DNA of 64,000 nt from Halictus rubicundus (Eukaryota > Arthropoda > Insecta > Hymenoptera > Halictidae). The notes under the pieces are model-generated. The model worked only from the letters and a program-made list of their open reading frames with translations. It did no database searches and was not told where the DNA came from. Shown here piece by piece: positions 14,101 to 28,334 of this stretch. Location of the stretch: positions 11,699,001 to 11,763,000 of the forward strand of contig NC_135149.1 of NCBI RefSeq assembly GCF_050948215.1, written 5' to 3'. Position numbers and translations under genes: made by a program. Numbering within the stretch: position 1 is the first letter of the stretch; the number at the start of each line of letters is the position of its first letter.

Positions 14101-14938
14101 AGCAAGGTTTTCTGTATCAATGCTTTTGGCAGGTTCCGCGTATATTTGTCTATTTAGTGTAGTTAGAATTGTGTTGTATATTTGCAATTTGTGGGAGAAA
14201 GTTTAGGTGGAAGGGAGGGATTGTTGAAAGGAGACTTGCTGTTAGTAAGATCGGTAACGGTCAGGAACATTTAATGATTTAGTCGGTAACGATTGGTGTT
14301 TCTTTTAGAAATGAAACGGACACGAGCAACCTTGGTTTCCGACGAAGACCTTCGTTCCGTGAACAACGATACGCATTTCTGGAAACATTTTTCCTGCCAT
14401 TTCCTCTAAAGCGAAAATAAGCTTATGTGCTAAAATTTCAAGTAAAATGCCTATCGAAAATCAATAATTGATTTTTATAATTATTATACAACAAGAAAAA
14501 AATTTCAATTAGTCGAAAACAACCGAAAGACCGCGCGAAAGTTAGATCTCTGTAACGACGTTGAAAAATATATGTCACGCTAAGAGATCAAGGGTTGAAT
14601 CCCTAGAAATTCAAGAACGATTCTTACACATTGCACATCCACGTCACCGATATGCCAAATATCTGGTCATTGCCCGACCTAGTTCGTCCGGCCCGTCAAC
14701 GAATATTAATCATAGTAGTTCAATAAGGTCGGCAGTGATTGTCCAGTTCAATCGAGAGTCAGTCGACCCTCTTGCCCATCCATAACCACACAAATTCAAG
14801 TGCAGACCTCTAACGAAATCGCCTGGAACAACTCGCGACACGGTCGAGACGGTCGCGAGATCGATCCTGCAACCATGCAATTGAAAAGCCGACATTCAAT
14901 ACCGCGAAATACTTTTCATCGGGGATTGGGAAGGGGGC

Positions 14939-14987
14939 CTCTCTCTCTCTCTCTCTCTATCTCTATCTGTCTCTCTTTCTCTCTCTA
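14939..14987. repeat. CT-rich microsatellite, interrupted
   Basis: A CT repeat with interspersed CTAT and CTGT units, about 49 bp. Confidence 0.85.
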
Positions 14988-15989
14988 GCCTTTGATTTAT
15001 TCTCCGACCATTTGCGAGCTGGCGGACGATCGTGGGGGCTCGATGAAGCTTCAACGATATCGTTCTCCCGCGGCAAGGGTAGTAGAAACGCGATGAAAAT
15101 GGGATTGAAAACCACCAGACTAATCTCCTTCCTCCGGCGTGTAGTCGGTAATATCTACAACCACGAGAACTTTCGCGCACACACATACACTGTTCGTCCA
15201 CCTGCACGATTCTCTCTCTCCCACAGTATTTTTCCACGCGAGAACCACCGACGTGTTAGACCGAAGAGAGACGAAGAGAGAGGGAGAGAGAGAGGAAGAA
15301 AGAGGGCAGGAAGGAACATATATTAAATGCGTGTAGGTAGTTGACGGTATGCGTGCTAGTCGCGAGAGCGCCGAACCGGCTGCCATTTAAATAAATGTTT
15401 AATCTCGCCCACCCCCGAGGTTCCTCCGCAACAGCCTCCCCAGGTAATATCCTCTCTGTCCCACCGGTTTCTTCCCTGGGCTGGCGTTTTCCCTCTTTTT
15501 CAGTGGAAAAGCCCGGCCGATGAAGTGGAAAAAGAGGTAACCTCGGATAGAGGATGGTAGGGAGAAGGTTGATGTGTCGAGAAGAGAGGGAGTTTCCCAG
15601 AGAGAAAGAGAGAGAGAGAGGTTGGGTCGGAAGCAGTGTAGCTCGAGAGGCAAGTAAAAAACCAATCGAGTCTGTGCAGTGGCTGCGTGCTATCTTCTCC
15701 CTGTAACACTGCCACCCCCGCAGCCCCTGTTTCCGTCCTGTACCAACCCCCGCAGCCATTTAACCTCTGCATTGCAAATGCCACCCCCTTTTTGCCACAG
15801 CCATCGGGCTGTATAAGGGCTAGGGTGGAGGAAGGGGGGAGGAGGAGAGTAGAGAGAGGGCAGAGAGCGCACTCAGTCGAGCCGAGACTGTTATTTTAAC
15901 GAAATATCTTTAAACGCCGAGAAAGAGAGAAATAGAGGACGCGAGAGAACCCCGGGTAGAGTCAAGCCTGGAGGGAAGTGAGCATACCC

Positions 15990-16011
15990 CCACCACCACC
16001 ACCACCACCAG
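15990..16011. repeat. (CCA)n tract
   Basis: A short run of CCA units between GC-rich sequences. No coding context is seen. Confidence 0.85.
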
Positions 16012-17496
16012 CATCGGGCTGTTAGGGGGTGAGTCGCGGGGGGTGGTGAAGGAGGATGGCTCTGGCCTCGGACGAGCTCCAAGCCAGAGATGAAAGGATA
16101 CCTAGTTACGGGATGAGGGCCCAACGGTTTAAAGCATTACCGGCCTGCCCATTATTCAAATGTATGCTAAACGCGCGGGGCGATGTGCGCGATAGCCTTA
16201 TCAACCCTCTTACGAGCCATCCTCGCTGGAACCACACCGAGAGCTGGCACCATGCGTGTATTTCACGGTGGCACGCCGCAACACCGGGACCAACCCCTGG
16301 CACACCTGAAACATCGATACTGCGGAGTCCAGGACCGAGTATTTCTGCTGCCATTCATACCTTGTTCCACTTTTGGATGGACTTGAGGGTGTGAACCTGG
16401 TGCGTCGTAAGGCTGCTTGGTCTCTTGGTCTCGATAGTTCAACTAGCTTCAATCCCGTTTTCAACCTGCAGCCAAAATATTAATTATTTTAAACGGAAGA
16501 CTAGCTTTATTATGGAAAATAAAAATTGTCCGCATCGATTCTGAGAAATGGGAACCAAGCAGAAATTTCCTTTCTTCTCGAATGACTTCAACAACCTAGA
16601 AATAATACATATTTTTCAATGATTTCAATCTTCCTATTATTCCAAATTGCACCTACCCATTTTTATCATAAACGCTCTTGGACTTCATAGGTCAACTGTG
16701 TTCAACCCCGTTTTCGAAATATTTGTGCCTCCACTTGTTCGAGAATGTTGGTAGAGGAATGCAAGAGCACACTACAATCGATTTGCATCAGTATGTGTAC
16801 CATGGTGCAATGTAAAAACGTTTGTGTTCCTGTCGGTTGGTCCATGTTGGAAGTAGCAGCGAGTAGAAGCCAGTAGAAGAGTAGAATTTAATCTTACGAG
16901 ATTCCTGGATATCAAGTGCTTAACGCTAGCTTCAAAATTGCATTTGCAGACGCAGACATTGAAGAGCGAGTTTACGATCGTTTGACAGCGTCGGAGCGGG
17001 TTGGACGGCAAAAAAATTAGCTAGAAAAATTCCCCAGCGTGGCTTCCCCAATAACGATACTTTGATGGGAGGAAGCGACGCCATAAATGATAATTAAGAC
17101 ATCGTTAAACGGCGAGCCCGTTCCACCACCCCGTCGAACGTGGGAAGAAGAGGCGACTGCTTTCCTCGAAGATCGTGTGCGTTGGCAAAAAAAAAAAGGT
17201 GAGAGCATGGTGCCTCTTCTGGACGACTCTCGGCTGGTCGTGTACGCCATTAGAAAAGGTGGTGGGGAAAGAGGGGGGTAGGAGGGTGGGAGAGGGAGGG
17301 AGAAAGAAAAAATTAGATCAGTCATTAAGCGGAGAACGATTTAATGAAGATGACCTCATACTCTCCGCAGCGGAGTTTGTACGGCCGTCTAAGCGGATTC
17401 TCACGTCAATCGCTGGCCGCGAGTCAAGTGGCGAGAATTGTCGGCAATTGTTTCCGAAATCCCGCGCAGATGCGCTCGCGCTCCGGCCCGTGTTTT

Positions 17497-17531
17497 TGCG
17501 CGCGCGCGTGTGTGCGTATATGCGTGCGCGA
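17497..17531. repeat. Alternating CG/TG tract
   Basis: Alternating purine-pyrimidine sequence (GCGCGCGCGTGTGTGCG, then TATATGCGTGCGCG). This kind of tract can adopt left-handed DNA in principle. No gene is associated with it. Confidence 0.7.
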
Positions 17532-17833
17532 ATATCGTGGCGCGGACCGACGACGATTCCCCGGGCACGCAAGCAAGCACGGGCGGAGTGGCCGCGCCGA
17601 TCCTGATGTGTGAATCACTCGGCACAATTACGACAATTACCGGACCGGTCGCAAGTCACCACACTATCCGCGTCCGCGGCCACTTCGCCGTTTCCCACGC
17701 CCTCTTCCATTCACGCTTCGCGCAAATCTCGAGCCGACTTTCCTACACCAACGGACCAACCGAGCCTCCAAACTATCCGCACTGGAAAAAAATCCGCTCT
17801 GCCCTGCGATCCGCTCCTATCGAGTTCTATGAT

Positions 17834-18170
17834 ACTCTGGAATAAGTTGTCTCTCGGTGCTTCAGTACTCGCAAAGGTCATCGTTAGGGGCTACAACACG
17901 CAAATATCTCGCACTACCCTCTATTCTGCTGATTTGAGTTGTCTTCAAAGCTTGACTGCGTGAACCCTCTGCGGTAAATTGTTTTGGTGCATTTGCACTC
18001 GCAATACTGGGAGCTACAGTAGTCTAACATCATGCGCTACCCTTTATTCTAGTGATTTAGGCTGTTTTTCAAAGGTTGATTTCAACGGAGCATGCTGGAA
18101 TAAGTTGGTGCTTCAGCACTCACAGAGATCACCATTAAGAGCCACTACAGTTAAGTATCTTGTACATTTA
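17834..18170. repeat. Three-unit diverged tandem repeat, period about 126-132 bp
   Basis: Units begin near 17837, 17969 and 18095 with CTGGAATAAGTTG, CTGCGGTAAATTG and CTGGAATAAGTTG. Each continues with GGTGC(A/T)T(C/T)(A/T)GCACTC, a GGGCTACA/GAGCTACAGT/GAGCCACTACAGT segment and, in units 1 and 2, CTACCCT(C/T)TATTCT. No open frame is maintained across units, so this is non-coding. Confidence 0.75.
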
Positions 18171-20933
18171 TACAGGAGAGGGTAGGGATATGAGGTAGCC
18201 ATTCTATTTTTGAATCTAAAAGTTATCAGAATAATTTCATATGGAATGTGCTGTATAAACATGGAAACTGTTTTAGTCGGTATAATATGTGATGAATAGT
18301 CATTCTTAAAAGTACCAATATACAGTATATTAATCAAAACTTTGTTGTGTCATATTTCCACCCCCTGCTCTACCCTTCCCACCCAATCCTCTACACACCA
18401 TACAAATTCTACCCACAAACCATCCACCCATTCCAAACACCGATCAGCGGTACAACTGCAATAGCTTCTGTCAGCGCAACTACCAAAACCCATCGAACCC
18501 GAACAAACCTAAAAACCCACCCCTTTCCTCGGCCGGGGTGCGGGATCAATTATTTGGATTACTTTTAAATCACTCGCGCTCCGTCACGGAAAATATATAA
18601 ACGCGGCCGGGTGAAAAGGGTGATTACTTTCGGCCCGTTGGAATTGCACGCCATAATTTAAAACATCCCCCGGCGGCGCGGGCTACACGCACCGTTGTCG
18701 GCGTCCGCTTCGGCGTCGGCGTTGGGCGTCCTCTGGTAACGAACGAGTTTTTCGAGCCGTCACGAGAGAGCCGAAACCCGGGGCCGGGATTTTCATTCGT
18801 GCCGTGGGCGAATGCCCAGTGGAATCGCGTGTAATCGCCATACGCGGGGTGTGCACGCGTGCACGAAAATTGGGGTCGCGGCTCGTGAACGCGCGCGCAA
18901 AGAGAGACCGACACAGTGAAACAGGAACAGTGAGCAACATTCACGCATACACATATAGAACATATATACAGATAGAAGGGCGGTGCTGTTTGCTTTAGAG
19001 CTCGGCAATCACGTCGAGGGTGGTCCACCGGACTGCGCGATCCGGATTAGCGAGATCATAATCAGCCAATCACTGGCAGCAAGCCGGCAAGGTGTCAAAT
19101 GTCACCTCTCAAGGGACACGGATTGATTTCTTTCGCTGGAAACAGGCGTCGCTCGTTCTCCTCGCGAGATATATAACGTATTCTACAGACATCCGATTCT
19201 AATGGGATTCCACGGTTCGAAAGGGAAAGGACATATTCAATTTGCCCGGATAGCTCGAAGCTGTCAGCGTTTGAGAACAAGCGTCACGCCCAGGGAACGA
19301 GGAAGTTCGGCCCTCGAGCCTCCGTCGAGCATTAAGTCTGCGGAAGCGGATGTGGAGGCAAAGTGGCTCCGCGAGTTACCATTATGGCGCCGCAATACCG
19401 AGGCTCGCTGAGACTTCGTGTACATAGAGGGAACATCGTTGTGTGCCCGCCGGTATCTCTATTAGAACGGATATACCTTGCCACTGCGACTTACCTGCGA
19501 CTTTATGATCCCATACGCCGCGAGCACGGAAAAATACACTTTATCGTTTGACTAAATGTGCTGGTTGAGGCTAGGAAATTGACCAGATTCTAACTTTGAT
19601 TCCGTTGTAGATACGAAAACCTGCAATGGCCAGTTTTGCATTGCTCATCCGCCTCTTTCGAAATGACTTCATGCTAACCTTGTGGCACCTTTAATGCAAA
19701 ATTGGTGTCAGTCAATTTACTCTATTAATTTCGTGTTTTCGCACAAAGAGAAACAGTGCTTGATTCATAAACAATTCTCGAAATTGGACCCAGAAACTAT
19801 TCTCTTGTTCTTCGAATTTTTGCTTCAACAGGATGCTTTCTGTCCGCAGAATTACAACTTCTGTTGTTCTCAATGTACAATAGATTTTGCAATATGCTGT
19901 CGTAATAAAACATGAAGTAGAACGTTAAATAAATAGAAAGGTTAAAATAGAACCTAATGAAAAGTGCCATAACTCTTTGAATCTCTGATAAATTCGTTCG
20001 AAATATGTTACTAAATCGTTCACAGCACTGCATAAAGATTCTACATAACAGTTAAATTACACTTTCGTCTCATGCCTTTCAAAAATATGAAAGCAAATTC
20101 ACATTATCTGTGAAATGAGTAAAAAAATAACGTTCGTTCATTTTTATACAGACAACGAAAATACACGTTTTATTTCCGAACCATTCGTAAGGATTTTCGG
20201 TTGGTTCTTTTGCATGTCCGTTGAACGGGGAATAACAATGTCAAGTTTTTCTTCGGAGTTCAGAGTGGTGCGCGGTGAAACGAGCAAGCTGCAGAGCGAA
20301 GAAGTGCTAAGTGAAAGACTCCTCAGCCGCAATCAAAATGCTAATCGCCTCGAACAAGGTGTAAGTCCATAGAAATTGGATGTAAGGGACTTAATATTAC
20401 TCCGCGGCGTGGATCGCTAAAGAGTATTACGGGGGATTATCGGGGTAAAGTGACACCCTTGCCCCCGGGGCTGCGGTACCGTGCGGTGTGCAGTCTTAAC
20501 AAAACACCGGGGGTTGGCCGAGCCTTCTGTAAATATTGTTACTACCACCCTGCCGGCAATTTCGCCAGCCATATGTTAGACTGCCGATGCCCTTTTTACC
20601 ATTTCGCTCGCTCCGTTCGTTTTGCCTTAACCTGTTGGTGGAAAAACTAACGGAGATAAAAGAACAAAAAGATTTTCACCTCTACCGAAATCAATTTGAA
20701 ACAAAATCCGCCTAAGCCAAAGGAATAAGAATCTTTTAATTCTTTTTTAAAAATAACCTCTGAAATATTTGAAGCTTCTAATGCTAGATGATCATATATG
20801 CTAGATATCACTATTCGCGTTAATGTTGGCATGTCGACGAATTTTTAATATCAACAAGACGAAGAAAAACGAAATTGTAATTCTTTCTGTCGCAATTAAC
20901 AAGATGAAACCACTACATTGATATTCTAAAATT

Positions 20934-20960
20934 CTTATACTGCATAAAATCCGCAGTCTA
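20934..20960 (+). repeat. Dispersed motif, copy 2
   Basis: An exact copy of the core TGCATAAAATCCGCAGTCTA (20941-20960), followed by CTGACAACG. Confidence 0.75.
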
Positions 20961-23900
20961 CTGACAACGTCACTCGCATGCATAGCTTAATTTTCTAAGA
21001 TTGAAATAATTTCATGTATTTGTACAGCAGATTCGCCGAGTATTTCCTTCTCAAAAATAATTTCGCTGTAACATTGAAGATATTGAAAAAAAGAAACATT
21101 CATCCCGCATGTTTGACTTCGTGTTAATCCTTGATTAGCCGGATCGTCGAATGACTCGTCGAGTATTTTAAGAAATGAGGTATAAGTGATTGGAACGGAC
21201 CGATCGATGTTCGTTATGCTAATATTACCGAGAATATAGAACAATAAGTGGCGGGTCAAAGAGGGTGAATCCCAAATTAGAAAGCGGAGAGAGCACGCGG
21301 GCACGAATTAGCATCGCTTTCAAGTCGCTTTCTAATCTCGGTAAATGGACAAATTGGTATTGAATGACGAGTAACGAACGAGTGGCATGGACCGTGCGCT
21401 GGTTCAAGTGGGTTTTGCGGGTACAGAAAAGACGTCGGGTGATTCGAGGGGCGTTGAACGACGCCCGGTCGCCTCGGGTTCTTTCTGCCGCTGAGGACAC
21501 GTGCCACGGATTACGCGCATGTTACAGGGCCAATTTCGGGCGTCCGGCCGATACAATGCATTCAAAACGTTGCGTAATTGCTAAATCAGGTCCCCGGCAC
21601 CGTGATTCCTCCCGGAATACCTCCTTTGAAGCACGCTCTACCCTCAAATCCGTGAATAATCAAACCTTCCTTTAGCGTAACACAAATATAAATATTCACA
21701 TTGCGAACGACGTCAATTTGGAGTAGCAAAGAAATTCGTTCGTTAACAGAAACTTCGCAATAAATATAAAACGCAAAGAATTATTCCTGGAATCTAAAAA
21801 TTCCATCGGTAAAATCGTCTCTGTACAAGGATTGCAAAGATGTTGCAATTATTTCGTGACTTAAGAATTATTTCAGAGGATTCCGAAGGTAAAAATACTC
21901 TGCACATCGCCAGGGTTACGAGAGATTTCGGATCGGCCGGCCCTCTCCGTGAAGGAGAGCAACGAACACGGCTTTGGCAAACATAAATTCACCGTACATC
22001 CCGTAGCCAGGATTTATTACCCATGAATCGAGTCGAAGAGGGGCGGTTTACAATGGGCCAGCAAATTGCGGCCCGTTTATATCGATGGAGACGTTATAGC
22101 GCGTTCGTTCTCCGCGCGCCGCGCCGTACCGCGCCAGTGCGAACGAACAAGTGTGAAATCAGGTGCATCCATAATGCAAAGGGGTGGATCGAGGCCCGAG
22201 AACTCACCCCCAGCATATAGCAACAGCACCCTCCTCTGCGAAGAAAATCAATTAGACACGGGACGAAACGTTACATTAATGTTCGACGTGTCGAAAGACG
22301 AAGCGTTTCGAAAGGCAATCGACGCCTAATTGCCTCCATGAAAAACAACGCTGTTCACTTTCGCACCGCGGAAATGGTTTTCGCTCGAACGATGGAAACG
22401 GACGAGCACAACAATCCACCATTTTCAATTGTCTTTCGGAACGAAATATAGATACACAAGCGTAGGAACTCGAATCGAGGAGCAACGAGCTTAACAAAGA
22501 GCCAAGTCGAACAGGAGGGGGTGACTCTAACTTGCTAAGAATTAAAGTGAACCGCCCGGGGGTGGCTAAGGGTCGTAGCCTCCAGCGATTATACTAATAG
22601 TCGGGGCGTAGACAAGCTGATAGAGGCAGCAGGGGGACGGCTAAGCTACTAATTGTTTTACACGACGGCAATTTCGTTTGGATAATTCTCCTGCAACTTA
22701 ACGCGTTTAAACTCGCTCGAGAAAAAAAAATCGAACGAATTCAAACATCGCTTGATACCCAGAAAACTGCAATAGGTGGATGCAAATGTTCCCGAAACGG
22801 TTGGCAAACTTTCCGGATTCGTTTGATCCCGATTGCGGGGTGGGAGGGGGGGTCTGCGGCCCTTGAAATTTCAACCTGAATATTGAAAGCATTTTTGAAT
22901 TTACTGTGGGATAAAAGAAAGCTAATTGTTTGTCTGGATTATTACTAGCAAATATAGGTCTTCTTGTGCGTATCATGGTGGCGAAATTATTTTTTGGTGC
23001 AGATCATGGGGTAAGAGAAATTTCTCTTTTATTATTTCTTGACCACAACAACATGATTTTTAGCTTTCTGCTTTCGAAGGTATTAAAAAATTAGAAAAAC
23101 TTATTAGATTTGTTACAATCAGATGTAGACAACAGTGAAGCTGACAATTTAAGAAGGTGGCTACTTTGTTTCCTACAACAGCTGAAAATGAAATAAGAAT
23201 TTCTATGAGCTATTCAGAAACTTGGAAACAGTCAAGGGTAGCAGAAAAACAATTTTGCAACCAATGCCCTGTCAAGATCAGTGGAAATCCTGGGAAGGAT
23301 TAATTCCGTCATCGAGCGAATTTCATCAAATTGTCGGTGGTGTAATGGTACAGTTTCTCATCCACCCCCATGGTTGAACCACACGGGACATTTGACACGT
23401 TCCGGTGTGGTGAAAATATGCCTTGTCTCCGAATGGCCGAACGTCGAGGATCCGGTGTATGCCGTCGGAGCGGAAGGAAACTCGGGGGGCGAACAATGGC
23501 CTCTTTCCTGGCAGGTTGATCCTGTTTGAGTAATGTTGAAATCTGGGGCGTTCCTGGGAAAGGCCACCTGACCTCGTCCTCGTCCCTTCATCAACGGTGC
23601 CGGACCCTCTTGGTCGAGTCATTCCCGTTCTCGCAGAGCTAGGATCCACCGGCGGATTAATGACAGCAGGACACAACTGTACAAGATATCCGATATCTAG
23701 ACAACTACTCAAAGGCAATCGAAAGGGTGTTCACCCTTTTTAACCGTCCTCGAAACGATCAACGACCGAGACACTCTTTGTCGGTCGTTAAATCCATCGT
23801 TCGTCTCTTTATTTTCCAGACAAAACAGATTAGACCGGTGATCTACGAGCGATCAATTAAACGGGATATCTTGTAGAAGGTAATAAGCCTCCGGCGGCAG

Positions 23901-24953
23901 CATTAAAGTATTTCCCTTGTCGCGGCGCGTTAAGTATGACACGTTACGAAACTGCAAGAAGACACAGCTTTCCAAACGTTTCGACAATGCTTTGACTTCT
24001 GCACGATTTTGTGACGACGCACCGTTTTTCACAACGGTTTCTAAAAATACTGATTTTTTCAAAAACCCCTAGGACCCTCCTCTAGACATTTCAATGTGGA
24101 CTCGGAAGAAATTCTTTTTTTGTTCCAGGTCAAAAAATGTGACCGCTAGATGTCAGACCTCGGAGCACCTTCAAAAGAAACGTATTAGGTTCCGAGAGCG
24201 GTAACGCCGCCATTTTGGATCGAAAAAATACAAAAAAATTCTGTTAAGTATCTTAAGGTGTGTTGTAAACAGTGCTTGAATCCGATTTTACATTAAACTA
24301 TGTTTTTATACTGAAAAAAATTGTTTAATTTATTGATGATTTTAGGCCCGCAACTGTGACCATACCCCTTAAGCGAACGCTAATAACAGGTGGGGATAGC
24401 TCGTGGCCATATATCCGGACATCACTGTAATTGGCACGTCCAGTATAATTTCCTCACTCGTTCCACTGTGCACGCCGGGCAACGTCCAGGTTCGCCGGGA
24501 ATGGCGAAATCGTTGGATGCAGTTTGCATTCCCAGGATGCTTCGGAGGAAACAATGTCGATAAATTGAATGAGGAAAGCTAAAATAAATCATGTTTATTT
24601 TCGGGACATACGAGAAGCCAGCAGGAACGGTGGCATCCATATTCAAAACTGCGGGTCTCGAGACGCCGTTCGAGACCGCCCCCGCATCGTTTCCGAAAAA
24701 TTGAAGGATGGTGGCTCCGGCTGCGCCGTTACACCCGTTCGCGGCGGCCGTCGATCAATCGATATCATCCTCTCCCGTCCTTTCTGCGGTTGGTCCCTCG
24801 ATGGCGGTCCCATTACCGCGCAAAACGTTCAGATATTCAAAGTCGGGGAATAGTTTATTCATGGCCGGCTCGGAGAACTTAGAAAGATATTGGAAGCGGC
24901 CCAGGAGAGGGTGAAAAATAGAAAAAGAAACGGGAGAAGCTGGAGAAACCAGG

Positions 24954-24955
<2 letters not shown>

Positions 24956-24996
<41 letters not shown>
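24956..24996. repeat. (GA)n microsatellite
   Basis: About 20 GA units, followed by GGAGGGAAAG-rich sequence. Confidence 0.95.
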
Positions 24997-24999
<3 letters not shown>

Positions 25000-25533
25000 A
25001 GGGAAAGATGGAGGGTGGGACGAAAGAGGAGAGAGAGGAAGCGATATTGGTCGGACGGAAGTGTCCCCTCGGGGAAACGAGAAAACGGGAGGAGCGTCGT
25101 CTCTCCCCCGATCCGATAAAGCGAAAGAGGGACCCCCTTGTGGCACGACCACCACTCCTACGCGTTGACCCACGTGACAGCGAGCCCGCCAATAAAATTC
25201 AAATAAACTCCGCCGTGCATACTAAATTATCACATCTTCCATTACCCGACCGCGTGCCCATCCCCGAACGACCCTCCGCCGTGTTCCCGAGGAGACGTTT
25301 CCCACTGTCGTCGTGTCGAAATTCCAATATTTTTGACTTCTGCTCCCGACAACCTCCGCATCGCGACATCCTTGCGAACTTTTGTCAGGCAAATGACAAT
25401 GCCTACCATACCTGCTACAGTAAATCCACGGTTCAATTTCACTATGTTCGGGAGTCAGCAGTGAAATTCTCGCGAGTAGGGTAACGTTTGTGTTACATCG
25501 TGGCGTTGTGTACTCTCTTTCCTTATCTACTGT

Positions 25534-25558
25534 ATAAATGCATAAAATCAGCAGTCTA
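25534..25558 (+). repeat. Dispersed motif, copy 3
   Basis: ATAAATGCATAAAATCAGC followed by AGTCTA. One mismatch to the core. Confidence 0.75.
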
Positions 25559-26538
25559 ATTATGACTTAGTATAGACAGCGATGAGCTGATGGAGAGGCC
25601 ACCTGGCCAGAAACATCCGAGAAACCGTGCACACCCTCTCTCGCCGATCAGAGGACGATTAATTTTTCGTGTCGGTGACGGTGATGAAATCAAGCAGTCA
25701 GCATAATGAGTAGCGTTGTCTGCCACGCAATTCATCGGATGTCGCGAAACGAGATGCGAGGGAGAAGGGTACTGCGGGGGTGTGGAAGGACGGTGCGGGG
25801 TTATTAATATTCAGGACGAAGAACGGGAGTCGAGAGCAGTGCCGAGTGACAAATACCTCGCACCCCGTCCCAACCCCAGAACGGCTCAACTCTGTAATTA
25901 ACGCTAATCTCCCGGCCGTTCCTCCGACACCGTACCACCCACTTCGTCTTCTCTCCCGCCTCTATACTTACAGAGCCAGAGGGTGGCCTTAAACAGCCTC
26001 TCGAGTCGATTCCCGGCTGAAGAGGATCTATGATTCCTTCCGGGAGAAAATGGCTGCGCAGGAAGCAATCGCCAACTCGCCAACATGGTCACTCCTTTTA
26101 TAGAACGTCAGACAATGGTCTTCGTTTTGGCACGAAGAATTTTTTATCCGCAGGCTTGTTATTCCCTCGGTCATTGCTCCAAAAAAAAAAAAGGTCGACA
26201 GAGGCGAAAGATAATTCACGCTGGTCCACGCGCATATTTTTGCAAACATTAGCCCGGCGCGTTGTATACATTTGAATTTACAAAACCGGAAGCTGAATTA
26301 CTGCCTTGGCCTGGACGTAAATGGATGACGCAGGGATGGGTGTTCTCCTCGAAATTCTTGAACAATGACTTATCTGCACACTACGAATTTTGTGCGCTTG
26401 TGCAGAAGATGAGTAGAACTTTCATTCTACCATTAATAGTTTTAATAATTTCATGTTCTCATATAGTAAATAGTATATTAATAATAAAAATGCCTAAGAT
26501 GGCCGATTAATGGAACAATTATCCTACTCATTTTTGCC

Positions 26539-26563
26539 ATAAATGTATAAAATCCGCAATCTA
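26539..26563 (+). repeat. Dispersed motif, copy 4
   Basis: ATAAATGTATAAAATCCGC followed by AATCTA. It is preceded by CTACTCATTTTTGCC, which resembles the flank of copy 5 at 45.2 kb and so extends the shared motif upstream to about 40 bp. Confidence 0.75.
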
Positions 26564-28334
26564 CTTTGGCCTTAAGTAACAGGATGCATGAAATTAATTG
26601 AATTATTTTCTTGTAAAATACGAAATCGTGGTCCTTATGACTCTTAGCGAGTGTGTTGAAGGAGATTGGAGAATAGTTTGGAGGATGTAGGGTTCGGAAA
26701 AGCTTGCAGAACGTGAAAGGTGGCTAGGAGCGTCCCTGTGAGGTCAAAGGACGAAGATTCCTTCATCCACTTCCTGCGATATGGTCGTCGCTGGTGGTTG
26801 CGCGCCTCGGTTAGCACTTGGTGGACTAAAATAGCGAGTCAGCCGACCGCGAATATCCTTGATTAAACGCAAAAAAGCTCCGAGAGACCTACGCTTCTCT
26901 CCTCGTGCTCTGGCTGCGTTTTTTCGCCACCCTCTCCGCCATCACTATGGTTGGGTTTGAGCGTGGAATTGGATTGGCCGTCCTTCCTCTCGTTCCCTTC
27001 TACCTTGCAGTTCTTTCTCTCTTCGACTAGAGGAAAGAAACGCTGTTTCAAAGCTTCCGCGGACTCGATTAGAGCCAGTCCGCGACATCAGAAGCACGTG
27101 AGCACATTCGTTCCTTCCGGTTAAATTGTTGAACCACCTGTACGGCTGTTCAATCATTCTACCACTGTATAAATCACATTTCACTTTACGCTGTCGAATA
27201 ACTAAGAAAATTCATGCCACTTCCAGGTCTTGGCATTATTAATGACGAACGATAGACAAGAGCCACGCTAGCATGCACCAAAGTTTTAAGAAATCTGATC
27301 AATTTTTTAGTTGAACTATATTAAAATTACTTAATCAACAACTATACCATTTTAATGATTCGTAATCCTATTAACAGATTTCTTATTCAAATCTAGTAAG
27401 TAAAACGTTGAAAATGCAGACTTATGTCCCATGTCAGGAAGTCTGTAACATCCATCAGGGCCATTAACATGTCCTCCACGACGAAACACCTACGTTTCTT
27501 CATAACGTCGATGACTTGGCAACTCCTGGGAATTCATAGGCGTGCTGTTGCCAAGTTTTCGAAGAGTCAACATTATTTGCTATTAAACAGTCTCGAAAGA
27601 GGTGTTACAGTTTACATCCATTGTAACTATTGCCTCGTATTATAAGTTACAAATTTCAAGGGACTCGTGCTCCGAAACTAGCGATAATAGACGGTGACGT
27701 TGGTCGAAACAATGCACCCTAAGCATGAGGAGCGAGTTTACTGCGACAGTTAGGGGTGTTGTCAGAACAGAGTGATATATGGTTGCAACGAGTACGGGAA
27801 ATGCCACGTGCCTGGCAACCTTGTACACACTTCTGGAACGATTATGGGTGAACAGTTTGCAGTGCATTGAGTCTGCGATCGATCGAAATCCCCGCAACAT
27901 AATCAATTCGAAACTGACCAAACTAATCAAACTTCTAGGCTATAAAACGATCTTTCCTTTCAACAACAACAAAAATCCTGGAAAAATTACTATATTATTT
28001 CTAGATGATCTAGAATTACCTGCAGATGGGAATGCACTTCAACCCTGCATACAACACCCCATTTTCCAGCTGAAGGGTAGCTCCATCGTCGGCAAACGAA
28101 ATTTCTTTGTTCCCGACGGTGGAGAATGATTCGGCCATGCTTCCACTAGATGACACTATCATCCAATGACCTTGAAATCATCTAAGGGCGGCATCTTCAA
28201 TAAGAAACATCTGTTTGTAGTTCCCCGCTCCAATCAGAACCAATTTCACAATCATATTGTCGCTCATTCAAAACTCGGACTTCAATCCAACATGACGTTA
28301 TGTTTCTGACAGTACCACGATACACAGTGTAGCG

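Larger units (their letters stand above)
18180..28330. other. Gene-poor stretch upstream of the PPT2 gene
   Basis: No supportable gene is seen. The stretch has a GC-rich block at 18.6-19.1 kb, another at 20.4-20.6 kb, a GA microsatellite at 24.95 kb, three copies of the dispersed motif (20.9, 25.5 and 26.5 kb) and AT-rich segments. A possible isolated exon at 20.2-20.35 kb is discussed under rejected items. Sequence just upstream of 28335 should contain the PPT2 promoter, but I see no clear TATA box or initiator that fixes it. Confidence 0.5.

Noticed and set aside
20238..20351. Possible first coding exon MSSFSSEFRVVRGE... ending at GGT|GTAAGT
   Set aside because: Codons and donor look reasonable, but I found no downstream exon with matching phase or any recognisable domain, so it is not listed as a gene.
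23330..23390. tRNA-like words (GGTGTAATGGTACAG and GGTTGAACCAC)
   Set aside because: The A-box-like and B-box-like words are too close together and no cloverleaf with an anticodon arm can be formed.
27779..28129. 116-codon plus-strand open frame just upstream of the PPT2-like gene
   Set aside because: No family resemblance and no splice link to the thioesterase, whose signal peptide starts at 28335.
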